Of a DNA stretch of 64,000 nt, positions 35,973 through 47,769 are shown piece after piece. The stretch spans positions 806,001 to 870,000 of the forward strand of contig CAJJDP010000005.1 in NCBI GenBank assembly GCA_905182995.1. Reading direction: 5' to 3'. The notes beneath the pieces are model-generated. The model saw only the letters and a program-made list of their open reading frames with translations. It did not search any database and was not told the origin of the DNA. The first letter of the stretch is position 1. The number at the start of each line of letters is the position of its first letter. Source of the stretch: Paramecium octaurelia (taxonomy: Eukaryota > Ciliophora > Oligohymenophorea > Peniculida > Parameciidae). Made by a program: the position numbers and the translations under genes.

Positions 35973-37063
35973 TCAATTTATTACTAGCAGATTCTCAGTT
36001 CCTTTTGTTTAAGTTTGATTTGTTTAATGAGACTATGTTATAGAAAATGAATACAAAGAGAAATTTTTTTTATGATCAATCACTCTCCTGACAATGGCGT
36101 ATAAGTTTAGAAACACTGTATCATCACAGATCCCTGTGGCATCTCTAAGATTTTTCAAGTAATCTTTCAATTCCTCTTCATCATGCATTGTATCTATAAT
36201 TGGTTATATGAGAAACGATTACATGTCTTTGAGAAGTAACTTTGTCCAAATAGCAAGGTGCCATAGTTTCCATCTAAGAGGAGCCTTGCAATATTTTAGA
36301 AGCAATATCGCATATATTATTTGCGCTTGGTGCCTGTAGCATTGAACTTGAGCTTGTATGATTCTGTAAGCAATTATTACAATTCATTAAATTCTTATTC
36401 CTTTATCTTGAGTTACTCGAACAATGAAGTCTATTCGACAATCATGTCATAGATGCTCGAATTCTGTTCTAACACAGAGTGTATGCTCTGAAAAGTTGAC
36501 TCTGTTGATTTTCTGAGTTGTTCGATTGCTTAATTTAAGTCTTCAACCTTCTTTTCCAATAGGTTGATATATAACTTTTTTCGTTATCTGGAATTTCTTG
36601 CACTTTCCCTGTTTCTTATCATCTTTTGATCTTCATTTTCCAACTGTTTACTGGATGAACTCGGCTCCTTTTAAATTTTCTTGACAATCTTCTCATTCTC
36701 TCCCTCAACGCTAAGGAGAGAATGTATCTTTTTGATATAGGCATTCTTCACGTGTCCCTTAATGTTCTGTAATCCGATGGCTTCATCTTTTAATGAAGCC
36801 TGGGAATCAATCTAAACCATGGATCTCTCCTCTAGTTTAACATCCTGTTTTGATAAACTATAAGGCAGAAATGATGGCATAAGAAATCTCCCCCTCGCTT
36901 AATCTTCATCAAACTATTCAGGTAAATGGTATTCTTGATATTCATTTAACTTTTGCATCACTGCTTATGATTATAATAATTGATTAATGACGTCTGAAAA
37001 GACATATATAGTATAATTGTTATAAAAATAGCTACTTTCTACACACGAACATTTAGATGTCAT
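35973..37063 (-). CDS. bZIP transcription factor
   Basis: 353 residues. The centre carries a basic region IRNRESARNSRQRKKLY with the N-x7-R core of bZIP proteins, immediately followed by a leucine-zipper-type coiled coil (INLLEKKVEDLNQAI ... SVLEQNSSIYDMI). It should dimerise and bind DNA in the nucleus. The N-terminal ~180 residues are acidic and Ser/Gln-rich. The C-terminal region (RKQYMRYCFQNIARLLLDGN; DDTVFLNLYAIVRRVIDH) looks folded. The intron at 36194-36222 (29 nt) restores frame. The first ~40 residues are unusual and an internal ATG near residue 42 is an alternative start. Confidence 0.88.
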
Positions 37064-37198
37064 TTTCCCATTTCGACTAATGGTAAACCCTTTTCTACCC
37101 AATCAGATTCTTTGGTTATGAAATTATCAAAATCCAAAAATGGTTATAATATTCATATAGTGACATGCAAAATTAGCTATCAGATTAATCAATCCAAA

Positions 37199-38468
37199 TC
37201 AATCAAGTTCCTAGTCTACTATGTCATAAGTAATATATTCAGAGAATAGATCTGACACTGTTGATTCAGCTTCAACGAAATCTAATTCGTCTGCTCCTTC
37301 ACATGCATAATAATGGAAGTAAGCCTTTTTTCTCCATAATTATAAAAATTTTAAACATAACTATCTACAATACATCCCAAAATAATTGTGATGACCTATA
37401 TACAAAACAGTATCACCCAATTCATAGTGTTGAACCTTGCAATTGATATTACAAAAACCATGCTTAACCCAGGCTGTCGTATTTTTACATTTGGATGTAG
37501 ACTCTTATATTTCATAATACAAATCTTTTGTTCTACTCACAGTTGCCTGCATTCTATAAAAGTTTTTGGCATCCCCTTAGAATGTGAAATTCTAATTTGC
37601 TGGCTCTGTTAACTTGTAAATCTAATCACTCAAAATCTTATGTGGACTTATAACACCGAAAGCATTTGATAAAAAATGCATCCTTGGAAATGAAATTAAA
37701 TTGACAGCCAACTTTCTTAGATCACCATTTTAATAACCAGGAAATCTCATTGAACAGTTATTTTAAAGTAATGTTTCAGCAACAATGTCATGGCAATTTG
37801 ACTGACTTGGATATTGACATTATTCTTAAACTCTCCTGCTCAAAGAGTCGTAATCATAGACCATACAATAATTACAATTAAGTATCAATTAGTTGAGTGA
37901 AAGGATTGTATTATAAATTTCAATTGCTGAACAAGATTATAAATTTGGGAATATTGATGTGGAACTAAAAAATTAATTACTATCCAAAAATCGAATTAAT
38001 TGCATTGATATTCCACAAAATTTATCAGAAAGTGAATGTATAAGATTGCAACCAAACAAATGATCTGAGTTCTCATATATTTATCTTAACTTATCTTCAA
38101 ATTCTTGTTAATATACTTGAGCAAATATATTTTTCCCTTGATAATAAGTACCACCCAAATATACATTTTTACCAATCATGTAATTAGGATCTATAAACTC
38201 TTAATCTTACATAGTCAGAATTTAATCCATAGCTGTTAAATTTAAATCTAATCTTACATTGTTATTCATCTAAGAATACTCCTCTAAAACTTCTATACTT
38301 CTCATGCTCTTCAAAACAAGTTGATATTCTCTATTAAAATTATTCCTTATTTTCTCTATTGTCTATTTGTTATTGTGATAAATGGTGATCTTGTATTAGT
38401 TTTTTTAAATATTTCAGACTTATCTCATTTGAATTCCATCCTGCATTTAATTAGATTAACTCACTCAT
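37199..38468 (-). CDS. highly divergent tubulin, beta-like
   Basis: 414 residues. Tubulin landmarks are recognisable: the start MSELIQLNAGWNSNEISLKY (compare MREIVxxQxGxCGNQIG), RGVFLDEQQSMD (compare RAVLVDLEPGTMD), MRFPGYQNGDLRKLAVNLIS followed by FPRMHFL, and the C-terminal FHYYACEGADELDFVEAES. The GTP-binding signature GGGTGSG is replaced by SLSDKFCG, and the N-terminal glutamine-glycine loop is altered, so normal nucleotide binding is doubtful. The intron at 38233-38257 (25 nt) ends CAG. Paramecium has several odd tubulins (eta, theta, iota, kappa); this may be one of them. Confidence 0.88.
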
Positions 38469-39263
38469 TAATTTGATATATTTTATAATAGTATATTCTA
38501 TATGTTAATTGAAATTAGGTTTATTAATTAATATATCCAACATCAACCTGACTTTCAAAGTTCGAATTTCCAGTTGGCTTTTTTCTTTAGACAAATTGAT
38601 TCGAACTTTACTAAAATTGACCTTCTTTCTTATAGCATATTGATTGGTACTTACAATAATTTAGAAGAGCTAGAAAAAGGTACTTGATCAGCGAATTCTT
38701 TTTTTCTTCAATAAATTAAATAATTATATGTTATCATTACCATTATTTTATTGCTAATTAGGATTATCAGTTTATTTCATCTAAAGGATTATATCAAAAA
38801 TAATTTCATATTCTAAGCAGTTTTCTTCTTAGTGTAGTACTGATTTCTAAATTCGAAATTTTTTTTCATCATTTCAAAGAATTTATATTAGCTAAAAATC
38901 TAAAATTAAAAAAAAAATACTTGATCAATTCAAGCTTTCAATTAAAGAATTATTAATTATTTATTTCTAGGAATAATCATGTACTTTTTCTCTTTTTTTT
39001 CAAAATCAATTTCTTCTATGATTGATAATATGTTAACTATTTCTACTTCCTTGTTAAGGAAGGTGAAGAAGTGTTAAGATCATTGCATTGTGCTAATGTG
39101 TCTAATTTTATGGGATATTCAATTACATTTCGAATAAATTATTATTATAAATTTAATCATCCCTCTCCTTTATAACCAATTAATCATTGAATTTAAATAT
39201 CAACATATATTTAGTTGATAATTGAATTGATTATTTAATTATTAAGTATTAAATTAAGTAAGG
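38469..39263. other. AT-rich intergenic region with possible remnant
   Basis: A minus-strand stretch at 38500-38720 reads protein-like (ADQVPFSSSSKLL; KKPTGNSNFESQVDVGYIN) in two frames without a start codon. It may be a gene remnant. Nothing else was found. Confidence 0.4.
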
Positions 39264-40233
39264 ATGACTTAATTTTCTCAAAAAGAATTCAAACTTCAAG
39301 AAATACAAAGCATTAATATTTATTAATAATGCATTATCGGCATCAGTGCTTTATATTTTGATTAAAAAGGGGAATATATCTATGGTTTAGGTGAACATCA
39401 TAAATTGAAAATATATGATTTAAGGACTAGATGTTCAAAGTTATTCATTTTTTGTCGATGCGAATGCAATTTAGGAATATAAGTTTGTGAAGATATTAGT
39501 ACAATTGTGACATGTTGGGAACCTGGAGTACTCATAATATACAGAGTTGAAACAAGAAATTGGAAAATTTTGAGAATATAATATATCATATCATCTATCC
39601 ACTTTACTAGATTGAGTAATGTTAATTAATAATTGAATCATTTTGCTTGTAATTATTTATGTTGAATTAGGTTCTAAATCTGATGGCTCTTTAACTGTTT
39701 ACCATAATTCCAAAGGATTGTTTTAATAATTTTAATAAATTTGTGATGCAAATTAGAATGAATGGCTCAATATTATACTTTTTGAATCTTTTTTGATTTG
39801 CTCCAATTAAAGTGTTTAAATTTAGATGTTCAAATTCAACCAAAATTTGAAAAGATATGAATTTTTTAAAATATTTACAAACAACATCACAATTTATTCT
39901 ATTTTTGGATCATTTGATAGAATTTTGATACTTGGATCAAATAAGAAGTATAAGCAATATGAAGTTGATTTAGAAAAAGGTGATTTGAAATGTTTGGGAG
40001 AGACTTAAGATTAAGGTTCTTTTCTCTCTTAAATTCTATTTTTGGATGGAGGAAATTCATTCATAGAGATAGGATTTTCAAAATATTTGAATTTATGGAA
40101 ATTCGACAAAAAAGAAATTAAGATTTCAGAAACAATCGAGTTTGAATAAAGAATCAGTACTGCTAGCGTTTCAAAAAATAAAAATGCTGTGATAATTGGC
40201 TTTAAAGATGGAACTATTAAGCTTTATGCTTGA
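39264..40233 (+). CDS. WD40-repeat-like protein
   Basis: 315 residues. It has WD-type phrases: ALYFDQKGEYIYGLGEHHKL followed by KIYDLRT, FACSKSDGSLTVYHNS, and C-terminal SKNKNAVIIGFKDGTIKLYA, consistent with a small beta-propeller. It is short for a full seven-blade propeller and its repeats are diverged. One intron at 39649-39670 (22 nt). The start at 39264 (MTQFSQKEFKLQEIQS) is the first ATG of the frame. Partner and pathway are unknown. Confidence 0.75.
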
Positions 40234-40561
40234 GTCTTAAAAAATATATTCATAAAATAATTTACAGTAACAATACACCTCATATTTAAAGATTTTCATC
40301 TCTTAGCTTCGGAATTTCTTAATAAAGATAATCTTTAAAATAGAAAGTTTTTCGTATTCTTATACAAATATAATTTATATATATATAAAACATGGATAAT
40401 TGAGCTGCTACTGTTATACAATTTTAAAAATGATATTCATGATCTAGCAATAATTTCATGTAATATATTTGAAATTCAAACTAATACATTCTATTTTTCT
40501 TTTTTTTAAACAATAAAATTGATAATAATTATATTGTCTAATTTTTCACCCTGGTATTATA
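40234..40561. other. AT-rich intergenic region
   Basis: Between two plus-strand genes; no coding signal was seen. Confidence 0.5.
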
Positions 40562-41026
40562 ATGGGCGACGATTCAAATGAAACGGAAATATGGATAATC
40601 GTATGCATTCTAGTGTCTTTTTTCGCAGGTTTGATAGCGTTTTTAATTTTACAACGATTCAGAAGAAAAAATAAAAGTAAAAAGCTTGAAGAAGAAATAC
40701 ATAAACTACAATAATATGTGAATTCTTGTGATAGAAAGCTTGAGAGTCGGGGGGATAATATCAATACATAACCCTAATTACAAAATTAATCAAGTTCATT
40801 TACAAAAACTCACCCCATTGATTAATAAGATTAAGAGGATCAAACTAAAAAAAATGGGAAAAAATATTATGATGATATGGATAAGTTAGAGAGGGAAATC
40901 ATAAACTAATAACAATCATATTCTCCAAATAATAATGAAAAAGATGACTAGGGAATCTAGAATGGGTATAAATAATCTGTTGGAATCAAGAAGAAAAACC
41001 TAAAAATTTAGATTCCTTAAGATTGA
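40562..41026 (+). CDS. single-pass membrane protein with cytosolic polar tail
   Basis: 154 residues, no intron. A short acidic N-terminus (MGDDSNETE) precedes one transmembrane segment (IWIIVCILVSFFAGLIAFLI), then a basic stop-transfer patch (QRFRRKNKSKK), a short coiled coil and a Gln/Asn/Lys-rich tail. Topology looks like a type III or type I single-span protein. No family is recognised. Confidence 0.75.
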
Positions 41027-41852
41027 TATTTAGTATCATATAAAGTTATTCTATCAATTTTCAACTAAGAATTATTTTAGGATTTTTGGGATACTTTTAA
41101 TTGTTTCTTAAATAAATATATTTATATATATATGTTTCATTTAACAATTCCAATTATAATTTAGAAAATATAGTATTCTATTAAGTAATTATTCATAATA
41201 TCTGATGAATAGTTTATTCATTTACCTTTTTCCTATAAATTTAAATTTAATTATTCCTAATTTGCTAGGAATTATGTTGAGTAATAAATGATAATTTTAT
41301 GCATTTTAATGATTATTAAATTAATTGAACCAATTTTGAAATTATAATCTAAACCAATAATAGTAAATTTTAAGTTTCTAAACAAAATAAGTTCCAATTC
41401 AAGAATAATTAATATATTAATCTGGTTATTCTTACTCTGAATTGATATCTGATTTCGGTAAATAAATGTTAATATCCTATTATCTATAAATTTTAGTGTT
41501 TACTATTTTATGCAACTTATTGTTTACTTAAATTTCCATTACTCATCTTTTAAATCTTTATAAGCAAAATCTATATTTATATGTTATTCCATTGTATAAT
41601 TTATCCTTTACTATTATTGTATTTTATATTTTGCAAACAGAACTAATTTCATTTATTAAATATATCCTTTATATATATTAAAATAATGAAGTGTTTGGTT
41701 AGGTTGTTGTGAATCTCAAGAAATTAAATTGAATCTAAAAAAAATAACCATGTTTTAAGGATTTTTGCAACACTCAATAATATGTACTCTAAACACAACA
41801 TTAAATTCAAAGTTCATTAATTATTTATTAAATTTGAAATTAACAGTCAATT
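41027..41852. other. AT-rich intergenic region
   Basis: No coding frame, repeat or RNA gene was recognised. It contains the presumed promoter of the coiled-coil gene at 41853. Confidence 0.5.
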
Positions 41853-42532
41853 ATGTCTAAAAAGGTCAAACAATTAGCAGAAGTCATTGCTTTACAAGAA
41901 AAAACGATTGGAAAACTATAAAAAATAATAGAAACCAAAAAATCTAAATAAATTGGAAGTAGAAAGAATCAAAGCATAAAATTAGATTAAAAATATTTAG
42001 TTGGGTATTTCACCTGAATTTATTGTCAGTACAAATGCAAAACCACCTAGACTCGATTTTAATGAAACTAATAGATCCTATAGATGCCGACCTTCAATTT
42101 CTCAGACCCATAATTAATTGAGTTAAATTTCAACTGACTACATTCAAGATATTTAATCTCTTAGAGGAAAAATTGAGGGGCTCCAAAAAGAAAAATAAGA
42201 TAGATCTCTATTCTTTCAAGATAAAGAAAATTGGAATAATAATAATAATAATAATAATTATTAAAAAATAGAGGTTCTTGAAAAATAAATAAAAGACAGA
42301 GAATCTACCATAAATGTATTATAAGAATAGTTAGTTCAAGAAAAGTAACTCAGATAATAAGTACCTATATAATTATTAACTATTTTAGACCCAATAAGAT
42401 TTGAAATAATAGAGGACTATTTGGAATAAAATGTATTCTGAGTTATCAAATGAAATAAAAACTTTGAAGACAGAGCTCAGAGCATTTTCATCTTAACCTA
42501 AAAAACGATCAAATTAACTATTTTTTTCATGA
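41853..42532 (+). CDS. small coiled-coil protein
   Basis: 208 residues. It begins MSKKVKQLAEVIALQEKTI, a coiled coil, then a polar linker (NAKPPRLDFNETNRSY) and a second coiled coil interrupted by an Asn run encoded by AAT triplets near 42240. The C-terminus is KKRSNQLFFS. Introns: 42005-42029 (25 nt, ends CAG) and 42361-42388 (28 nt). The stop lies 20 bp from the stop of the convergent importin gene. Function is unknown. Confidence 0.8.
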
Positions 42533-42552
42533 TAAATTTAATAACATATAAA

Positions 42553-43593
42553 TCATAAGTATTTATCCACAATATTTGCTGCTAATTAATTAACTTATTG
42601 ATTTAAAGAGTAGCATAAATCTTAAATGTGCTTCTTTCGGACTAATAGTTAATTCAAAAGAAATTGATTTAGCTTTGTATCTAACATAAAGTTTAATAAA
42701 AATAAGACCTCTCCTAAAAATATTTTTTAATCCAGAAGTTCAATATAATATTTAATGAGGATAGTGTCTTCTAATAATTCAGCATTATATGAATTTTGGT
42801 GTATTAATATTAAAATTTCTAGTATCCTTTATGATGGGATCAACAATACTAAATCTTGAATCAATTTTTTATTTGCGATGATTGGGCAAAGCTTTTCTGA
42901 GTTGGCCATATCGTACAATAGGTCTATTGCCATTTGGCAAGATCTTAAATCATGTAATTTAGCAACAAAAAAGTCCAAAAAGTAGGGATGCTTACCAAAC
43001 ATTAAGTAAATGAATTATTCATCAGACATTATGTTACATATTAATTCAAGAGTATTGAGTTGGCTTCCCATGAGATCAATTATAAACTCTTCATTTGATA
43101 ATTCATTGATACTACTGTTAAAATCAAAAGTACAAAATTTATGAACGCATAGTGGATTTGTGACTGAGTCTGGTAGTTAGAATCAATGCCTCCTCATCCT
43201 AGAAGCATAGTTACTTCAATAGGGATGCTGCTAATTTAATATATTTTACCTGATTTTTAAGTAAAAATTTACTTCTATATTGAGGGAAACTTAATGCAAA
43301 AAAAATAATGTTAGTTGTTGTGCTTAGTTTGATTAATTCAATTTATCATATTCTAACAACCACTTTAAAATTTATTGAGATTCATAAATATGTTAACTTC
43401 TATTTTCAATGAATTCTCTGAGATTGAAGATTACATCATCTTCATTTCTCATAATTAAATAATTCATTAATGCGGCATTATCAGTTTAGATAACCTTCCT
43501 ACTTTTAGAAAAAATTTCTTCATTTTTTTATCTTCTAATTGAAACTCTTAAATGTTCTCTTTTCAATGAAATGCAATTTGATATTTCAAACAT
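42553..43593 (-). CDS. importin-alpha-like armadillo protein
   Basis: 327 residues. The N-terminus carries an importin-beta-binding-type basic segment (LKREHLRVSIRRQKNEEIF followed by SKSRKV). Armadillo-type helices follow (QILKWFTTTNIIFFALS, where importin-alpha has WxLTNIASG). Importin-alpha carries proteins with nuclear localisation signals into the nucleus. It is much shorter than the usual ~500 residues and its repeats are diverged. Introns: 43112-43133 (22 nt) and 43323-43357 (35 nt, GTT donor and AAG end). The second is long and non-canonical and is kept because it alone joins the two matching frames. Confidence 0.7.
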
Positions 43594-43895
43594 TTTAATA
43601 ATTTTATTTTTTAAAAAAATAGTAAAATTTAGTACAATAATTGCACTAAGATTGTAGTCTGAAATTCATTATTTTAATTCCTTACAATGTTCATTGATAA
43701 TATTGAGAAGTAATGTAATTTTCTCGAGTTCAAATCATCAATATTTTGGTTTAGATCGAAAGTTTAGAAGTGTAATTTCATGAAAAAAAATTAATGAGGG
43801 AATTATATTAATAATTTATGTTTTTTCACGATTAAAATAATGTGTTGATTAAATCTTCTTGCATAGTTCAAAAAAGTTGATAATAAAATTAAATA
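43594..43895. other. intergenic region between divergent genes
   Basis: 302 bp between the importin-like gene (minus) and the CAAX-protease gene (plus). It presumably holds both promoters; no motif was recognised. Confidence 0.5.
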
Positions 43896-44722
43896 ATGGA
43901 CGCCACGGGTGAGTTACCTCCATGGAAATTTATTTATTTAGAGGTTTCAATGTTGCTACCTTCAGTTGTAACAGGAGTAGTCTTTTGGAAATACGGATAT
44001 CCAATGATAGCTTTATTAATAATTTTACTCTTTTGCTATCTAATCATACCAGGATTGTTGTTATAGTAATGTTTTTTAGTTGACAAATAGTGTGGATAAG
44101 TTTTCTACCCATGTTACAAGGCTATCTTCAAGTTTTGCTAAGATTGCTTTTGAAAAAAGCGAGTAAATAAACCGAGGCATGGTTTGGTTTGGTATTTGCT
44201 TAGCAATTTCCTTTTTGTCATTCTTCATTTCACTCAGTTATGTTCAGTTCTGGTCATTTCATAGAGTCAATTTCTTTTATATGGCTAATACTGAAATTAT
44301 AGTGGTAGAGATTACATATATGTTTAGATTTCAGTTTTAATGCTGCTTTTAGATCCATTTTTAGAGGAATTCTTTTGGAGATAATTCTTGTAGAGTGGTT
44401 TAGCAGGAGGATTGACGTACACGAATCCCAAAGAATGGATTATTTGGATAGTTGCAATTCATTATGGATTATTATATGTATTCATTTTTGCAGTAGTGAC
44501 AAGGTATATGAGTTAATATAATGACATAGTAAATTCATGTATGCCATATTCTGTGGAATACCTTTCGTAATTTTCAGTAGAAAGTTTTCATATATTCGTA
44601 ACTCTGGTGTATTGACAGCCATTTTAGCGCATACTGGATTTAACTTAGGATTTGTAATTGTATTAAATTTGTGGTATTGGAACGATTGGGAAGTTCATGG
44701 ATGGAAACCAATTGAATTTTGA
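43896..44722 (+). CDS. CAAX-type (CPBP/Rce1-like) intramembrane metalloprotease
   Basis: 251 residues with several membrane segments (YLEVSMLLPSVVTGVVFW; GICLAISFLSFFISLSYV; ISVLMLLLDPF). The family's three catalytic motifs are present in order: EEFFWR (EExxxR) at ~139, IVAIHYG (FxxxH type) at ~172 and AHTGFN (HxxxN/D type) near the C-terminus. Rce1 removes the last three residues of prenylated CAAX proteins in the ER membrane. Introns: 44079-44100 (22 nt, GTT donor, AAG end), 44305-44327 (23 nt) and 44504-44529 (26 nt). Convergent with the CK1 gene, only 15 bp apart. Confidence 0.9.
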
Positions 44723-44737
44723 TAAATAATAAAAAGT

Positions 44738-45778
44738 TCATATTAAAGGGTTATCAAACTCTAATAAGTTGTTGATTTTAGACAATTTCTATTCTAAAGT
44801 TTCTTCTTCTTCATCATCTTCTGATTCATAATTCACTTGGCTGTCATTTATCCATGGGGAAGTAGAGACAATTTAGGATTTAAGAATGTTAAAGGTTTCT
44901 AATAGATGTGTATCGAATTTATTCCACTCAAAGTGCTCATCAATTTTGATGTCCAGATCAGCGGCGATGCTTTCAAGAACTTTCAAAATGTTGTCATAAT
45001 TTGGATTTTAATGATAGGGTAATTTTCTAATGTACCTGAAAATATTAATATCGCATTACAAATATATTTAATTAAATTATTGCGGCAATCCTTTAAATAA
45101 TTGAGTATCCGTAATTTACTACTTGAGTCTGCCAGTCACTTCTGCATTTTAATAGGCTTCCCATGGCAACTCTCCATTAAATAATTCCACCAACACATAC
45201 AATAATGATTCTATATCATCTTTTGGGGACTGTTCGTGCCCTAAATGAGAAGATATTGAAGCATATTTGATCGTGCCTACAAAATATTTATCTTTTCTGA
45301 ATGGAATCTATTAACCCTTGTTCATGTAAAATTTACTGATGCCATAATCAATAATATAAATCTGTCCTTTATATTGTCCACCTATCATAATATTCTCCGG
45401 TTTTAAATCTCGGTGTATGATTCTTCGGCCATGAATCTACTTAAGAATCCCTATAGATTGGAGGGCAATTTGTAAAACAGTTTTTAAAGATAATTTGCCG
45501 TGAGCTCTCTTCTAAACAGCCAGATCGCTTTCCAAATTTTCAAGAATAATAATGTCTGCTCCATTGAGCTGGCCAGAAAAATGGAATTTAGGCACTCCCT
45601 TGATTCCTTATAACGATTTAAGAATTTTTTTCTCCTACTTCAGCGTTTGCCTATTACCAATTTCTCTTTTAATCACAACTTTAGTTTTTTTTTAGATATG
45701 TATGCCTTCAAATACTTAACCAAATGTTCCGCATGAAATCATTCTTCCAACTTAATATTCCGAGTTTATGTTCCTCAT
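44738..45778 (-). CDS. casein kinase 1-family protein kinase
   Basis: 338 residues. Kinase motifs: MISCGTFGQVFEG (glycine loop), VVIKRE (catalytic Lys), HRDLKPEN and DYGISKFY in place of DFG. GTIKYASISSHLGHEQS matches the CK1-specific activation segment, and LPQQFNQIYLYIRKLPYHQN its C-lobe. The tail is acidic (ESEDDEEETLEQ). CK1 kinases phosphorylate acidic or primed sites in many pathways. One intron at 45036-45059 (24 nt, ends CAG), a multiple of three. The start codon lies just 7 bp from the start of the divergent carrier gene. Confidence 0.92.
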
Positions 45779-45785
45779 TATTAAA

Positions 45786-46751
45786 ATGAAATAAAATGAT
45801 CTAAGATTTGCTATAGCCTCCCAAGGAGCCACTATTTGCGTGCAATTCCTCCACCCACTCGATGTCATCAAGACAAGAATGCAAAGTAACTAACCTTTTC
45901 AATTTTTAAAAAAGGTCACGATGGTCAGACACACAAAAATTTAGTACCTAAATATGGCAGTATATCAAATGCAATTAAATAAATATATAAAGAAGAAGGT
46001 CTCAAAGGATTTACCAAAGGGATATTTTGGTCCTTGTGTGCCAACAGCATAGCAAGAGTTCTATTTTTCGTTTTGTATTTTGTGCCTCTTAGTATATAGT
46101 TATGAGAGCAAAAAAGAAGAATGTAATTCCTATTTTGGAAATGGTTCTAAAAAAGGAATTCTGATTGCCTCTATATATGCCTCCCTTCTTGCTCAATTAA
46201 TGACATAGCCTCTGTGGGTTACACTAACGAGACTGCAATTAAATGTTGGAAAAATGAATGTAATAATTAAATGCTCATTCAAGGGTTTCGAAAATGTCAA
46301 ATTTACTATTCGGCAAATCTATAATCAACATGGAGTGTTGGGTTTTTATAGAGGTCTAAAAATGGCCTTATTCACTTCATGTCATGGGATGATTCAAATA
46401 AATTGCTATGAATGGTGCCTATCTCTTTTGAATCAACTTGAGCAGCATAAAGATTTCAATGCCTTTGTAGCTGGAGGATTTTCTAAAGGATTTGCAATTT
46501 GTTGCACTTATCCAATGACCACAATTAAAACTAGAATAATATAAAATTAATATATAGGAACAGAAAATCCGAAGTATAAAAATAACTTTGATATTGCCAA
46601 TAAAATCTTAGAACATGAAGGCTTTAGAGGATTTTATAAAGGGATCACGGCTTCTGTGCTTAAGGGAATGCCTTCGAAAGCTATATATTTTTTCTTTTAT
46701 GAACATTTTAAGGAAATGCTTAATGTAGGAAGAACAAAAAACATTAATTGA
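45786..46751 (+). CDS. mitochondrial carrier (SLC25) family protein
   Basis: 303 residues with the three-repeat carrier layout. The Px[D/E]xx[K/R] signatures appear as HPLDVIKTR, QPLWVTLTR (degenerate) and YPMTTIKTR, each followed by a GF-x-K/R-G motif (EGLKGFTKGI, GVLGFYRGLK, GFRGFYKGIT). It exchanges metabolites across the inner mitochondrial membrane; the layout is closest to folate/FAD or pyrimidine-nucleotide carriers, but the substrate is not determined. Introns: 45886-45914 (29 nt, ends AAG) and 46075-46099 (25 nt). Head-to-head with CK1 at a 7-bp distance. Confidence 0.92.
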
Positions 46752-46848
46752 ATATGAATGTTTATATTTAACAAAGGATTTAAATTACTATGAGATTCGA
46801 TTTTAGACTTCAATTTTGGAACCATATTTAAAAACAAATAATTATAAA

Positions 46849-47769
46849 TCACTTAATTGATCTTTATGATATCCAGTCTACAATTTTGGGTATGATTTCA
46901 AGTATTTCCTACTCCTAAACACAATCATGCCACATGTTCTCATAATGGATTAGTTGCTTATCTTGAGAAGGACTTTGCTTCATGAGCTCATGACCAACAT
47001 CGGGATCTACAATTTAATCCATCCCTGCTGATATCACTAAAAATGGTTTCTTATATTAAGTGAATGTTTATGGAAGGGATCTCATTGTTGACACAAGTAC
47101 TCTGCCTGTTCCTGGTAACACTGCTACCTAAGTACAATAGGGATCCTTTAAATTATCTTCTAATATTTATGGATTTCTTGATCCTGTCACCACAACAGGT
47201 GGGAATGGATTCCAAGTTGGAAAACATGCACCAAAGCACAATCCCAATTTTTTCATAAAGGGTTCATTGTAATAATTATCCATTATCGCAGGTGTAATCA
47301 ACACAGTTCCTTCACACAAGTCATTTTATCCCATTAAGTAAGATGCCATTCCACCCATAGACTAACCAAGAGTAAATAGTGGCAATCTTGGATACATTGT
47401 TCTAATCTATAAGATGAATCTTGAACAATCATTCATTAGTTATTCTCTAGATTCCACCCATCCTCTTAATCCTTAACTTTTGCCAAATCCTCTAAAATCA
47501 AATCCAACTACTACACTATTCGCCTATTTACTGACAGCCTAAGCAATATGAGCATATAATCCAAGATGCTCATTGAGCCCATGAAAGAATACAGTTACAG
47601 ATTTTGGGTCGAATGATGTTGTTTTGCATCTGTAAGTGTGAAGCTTAATTTATTGATCTTTTTAGACTCCATAAAATTATAAGAAATCCTCCTCATCCCA
47701 TTTATTCCCTCCTAATGGACTTGGCTTTCTAAATTTTTCCTCTGGTACAGCCCTTTGTATAGCCTCATT
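46849..47769 (-). CDS. MGLL-like: alpha/beta hydrolase, monoglyceride lipase type
   Basis: 306 residues, the length of monoglyceride lipases, no intron. The motifs are HGLNEHLGLYAHIA (oxyanion region), GFDFRGFGKSQG, nucleophile elbow LGQSMGGMAS, the acid region SAGMDQIVDP and the catalytic His in ENMWHDCV. It likely hydrolyses monoacylglycerols or lysophospholipids in the cytosol or on membranes. The start at 47769 (MRLIQRAVPEE) is used because an ATG 31 bp further out is in another frame. Confidence 0.92.

Noticed and set aside
35750-35975. Plus-strand coding-like words overlapping the 3' end of the bZIP gene
   Set aside because: No start, no intron support and partly antisense to the bZIP gene; treated as chance or a remnant.
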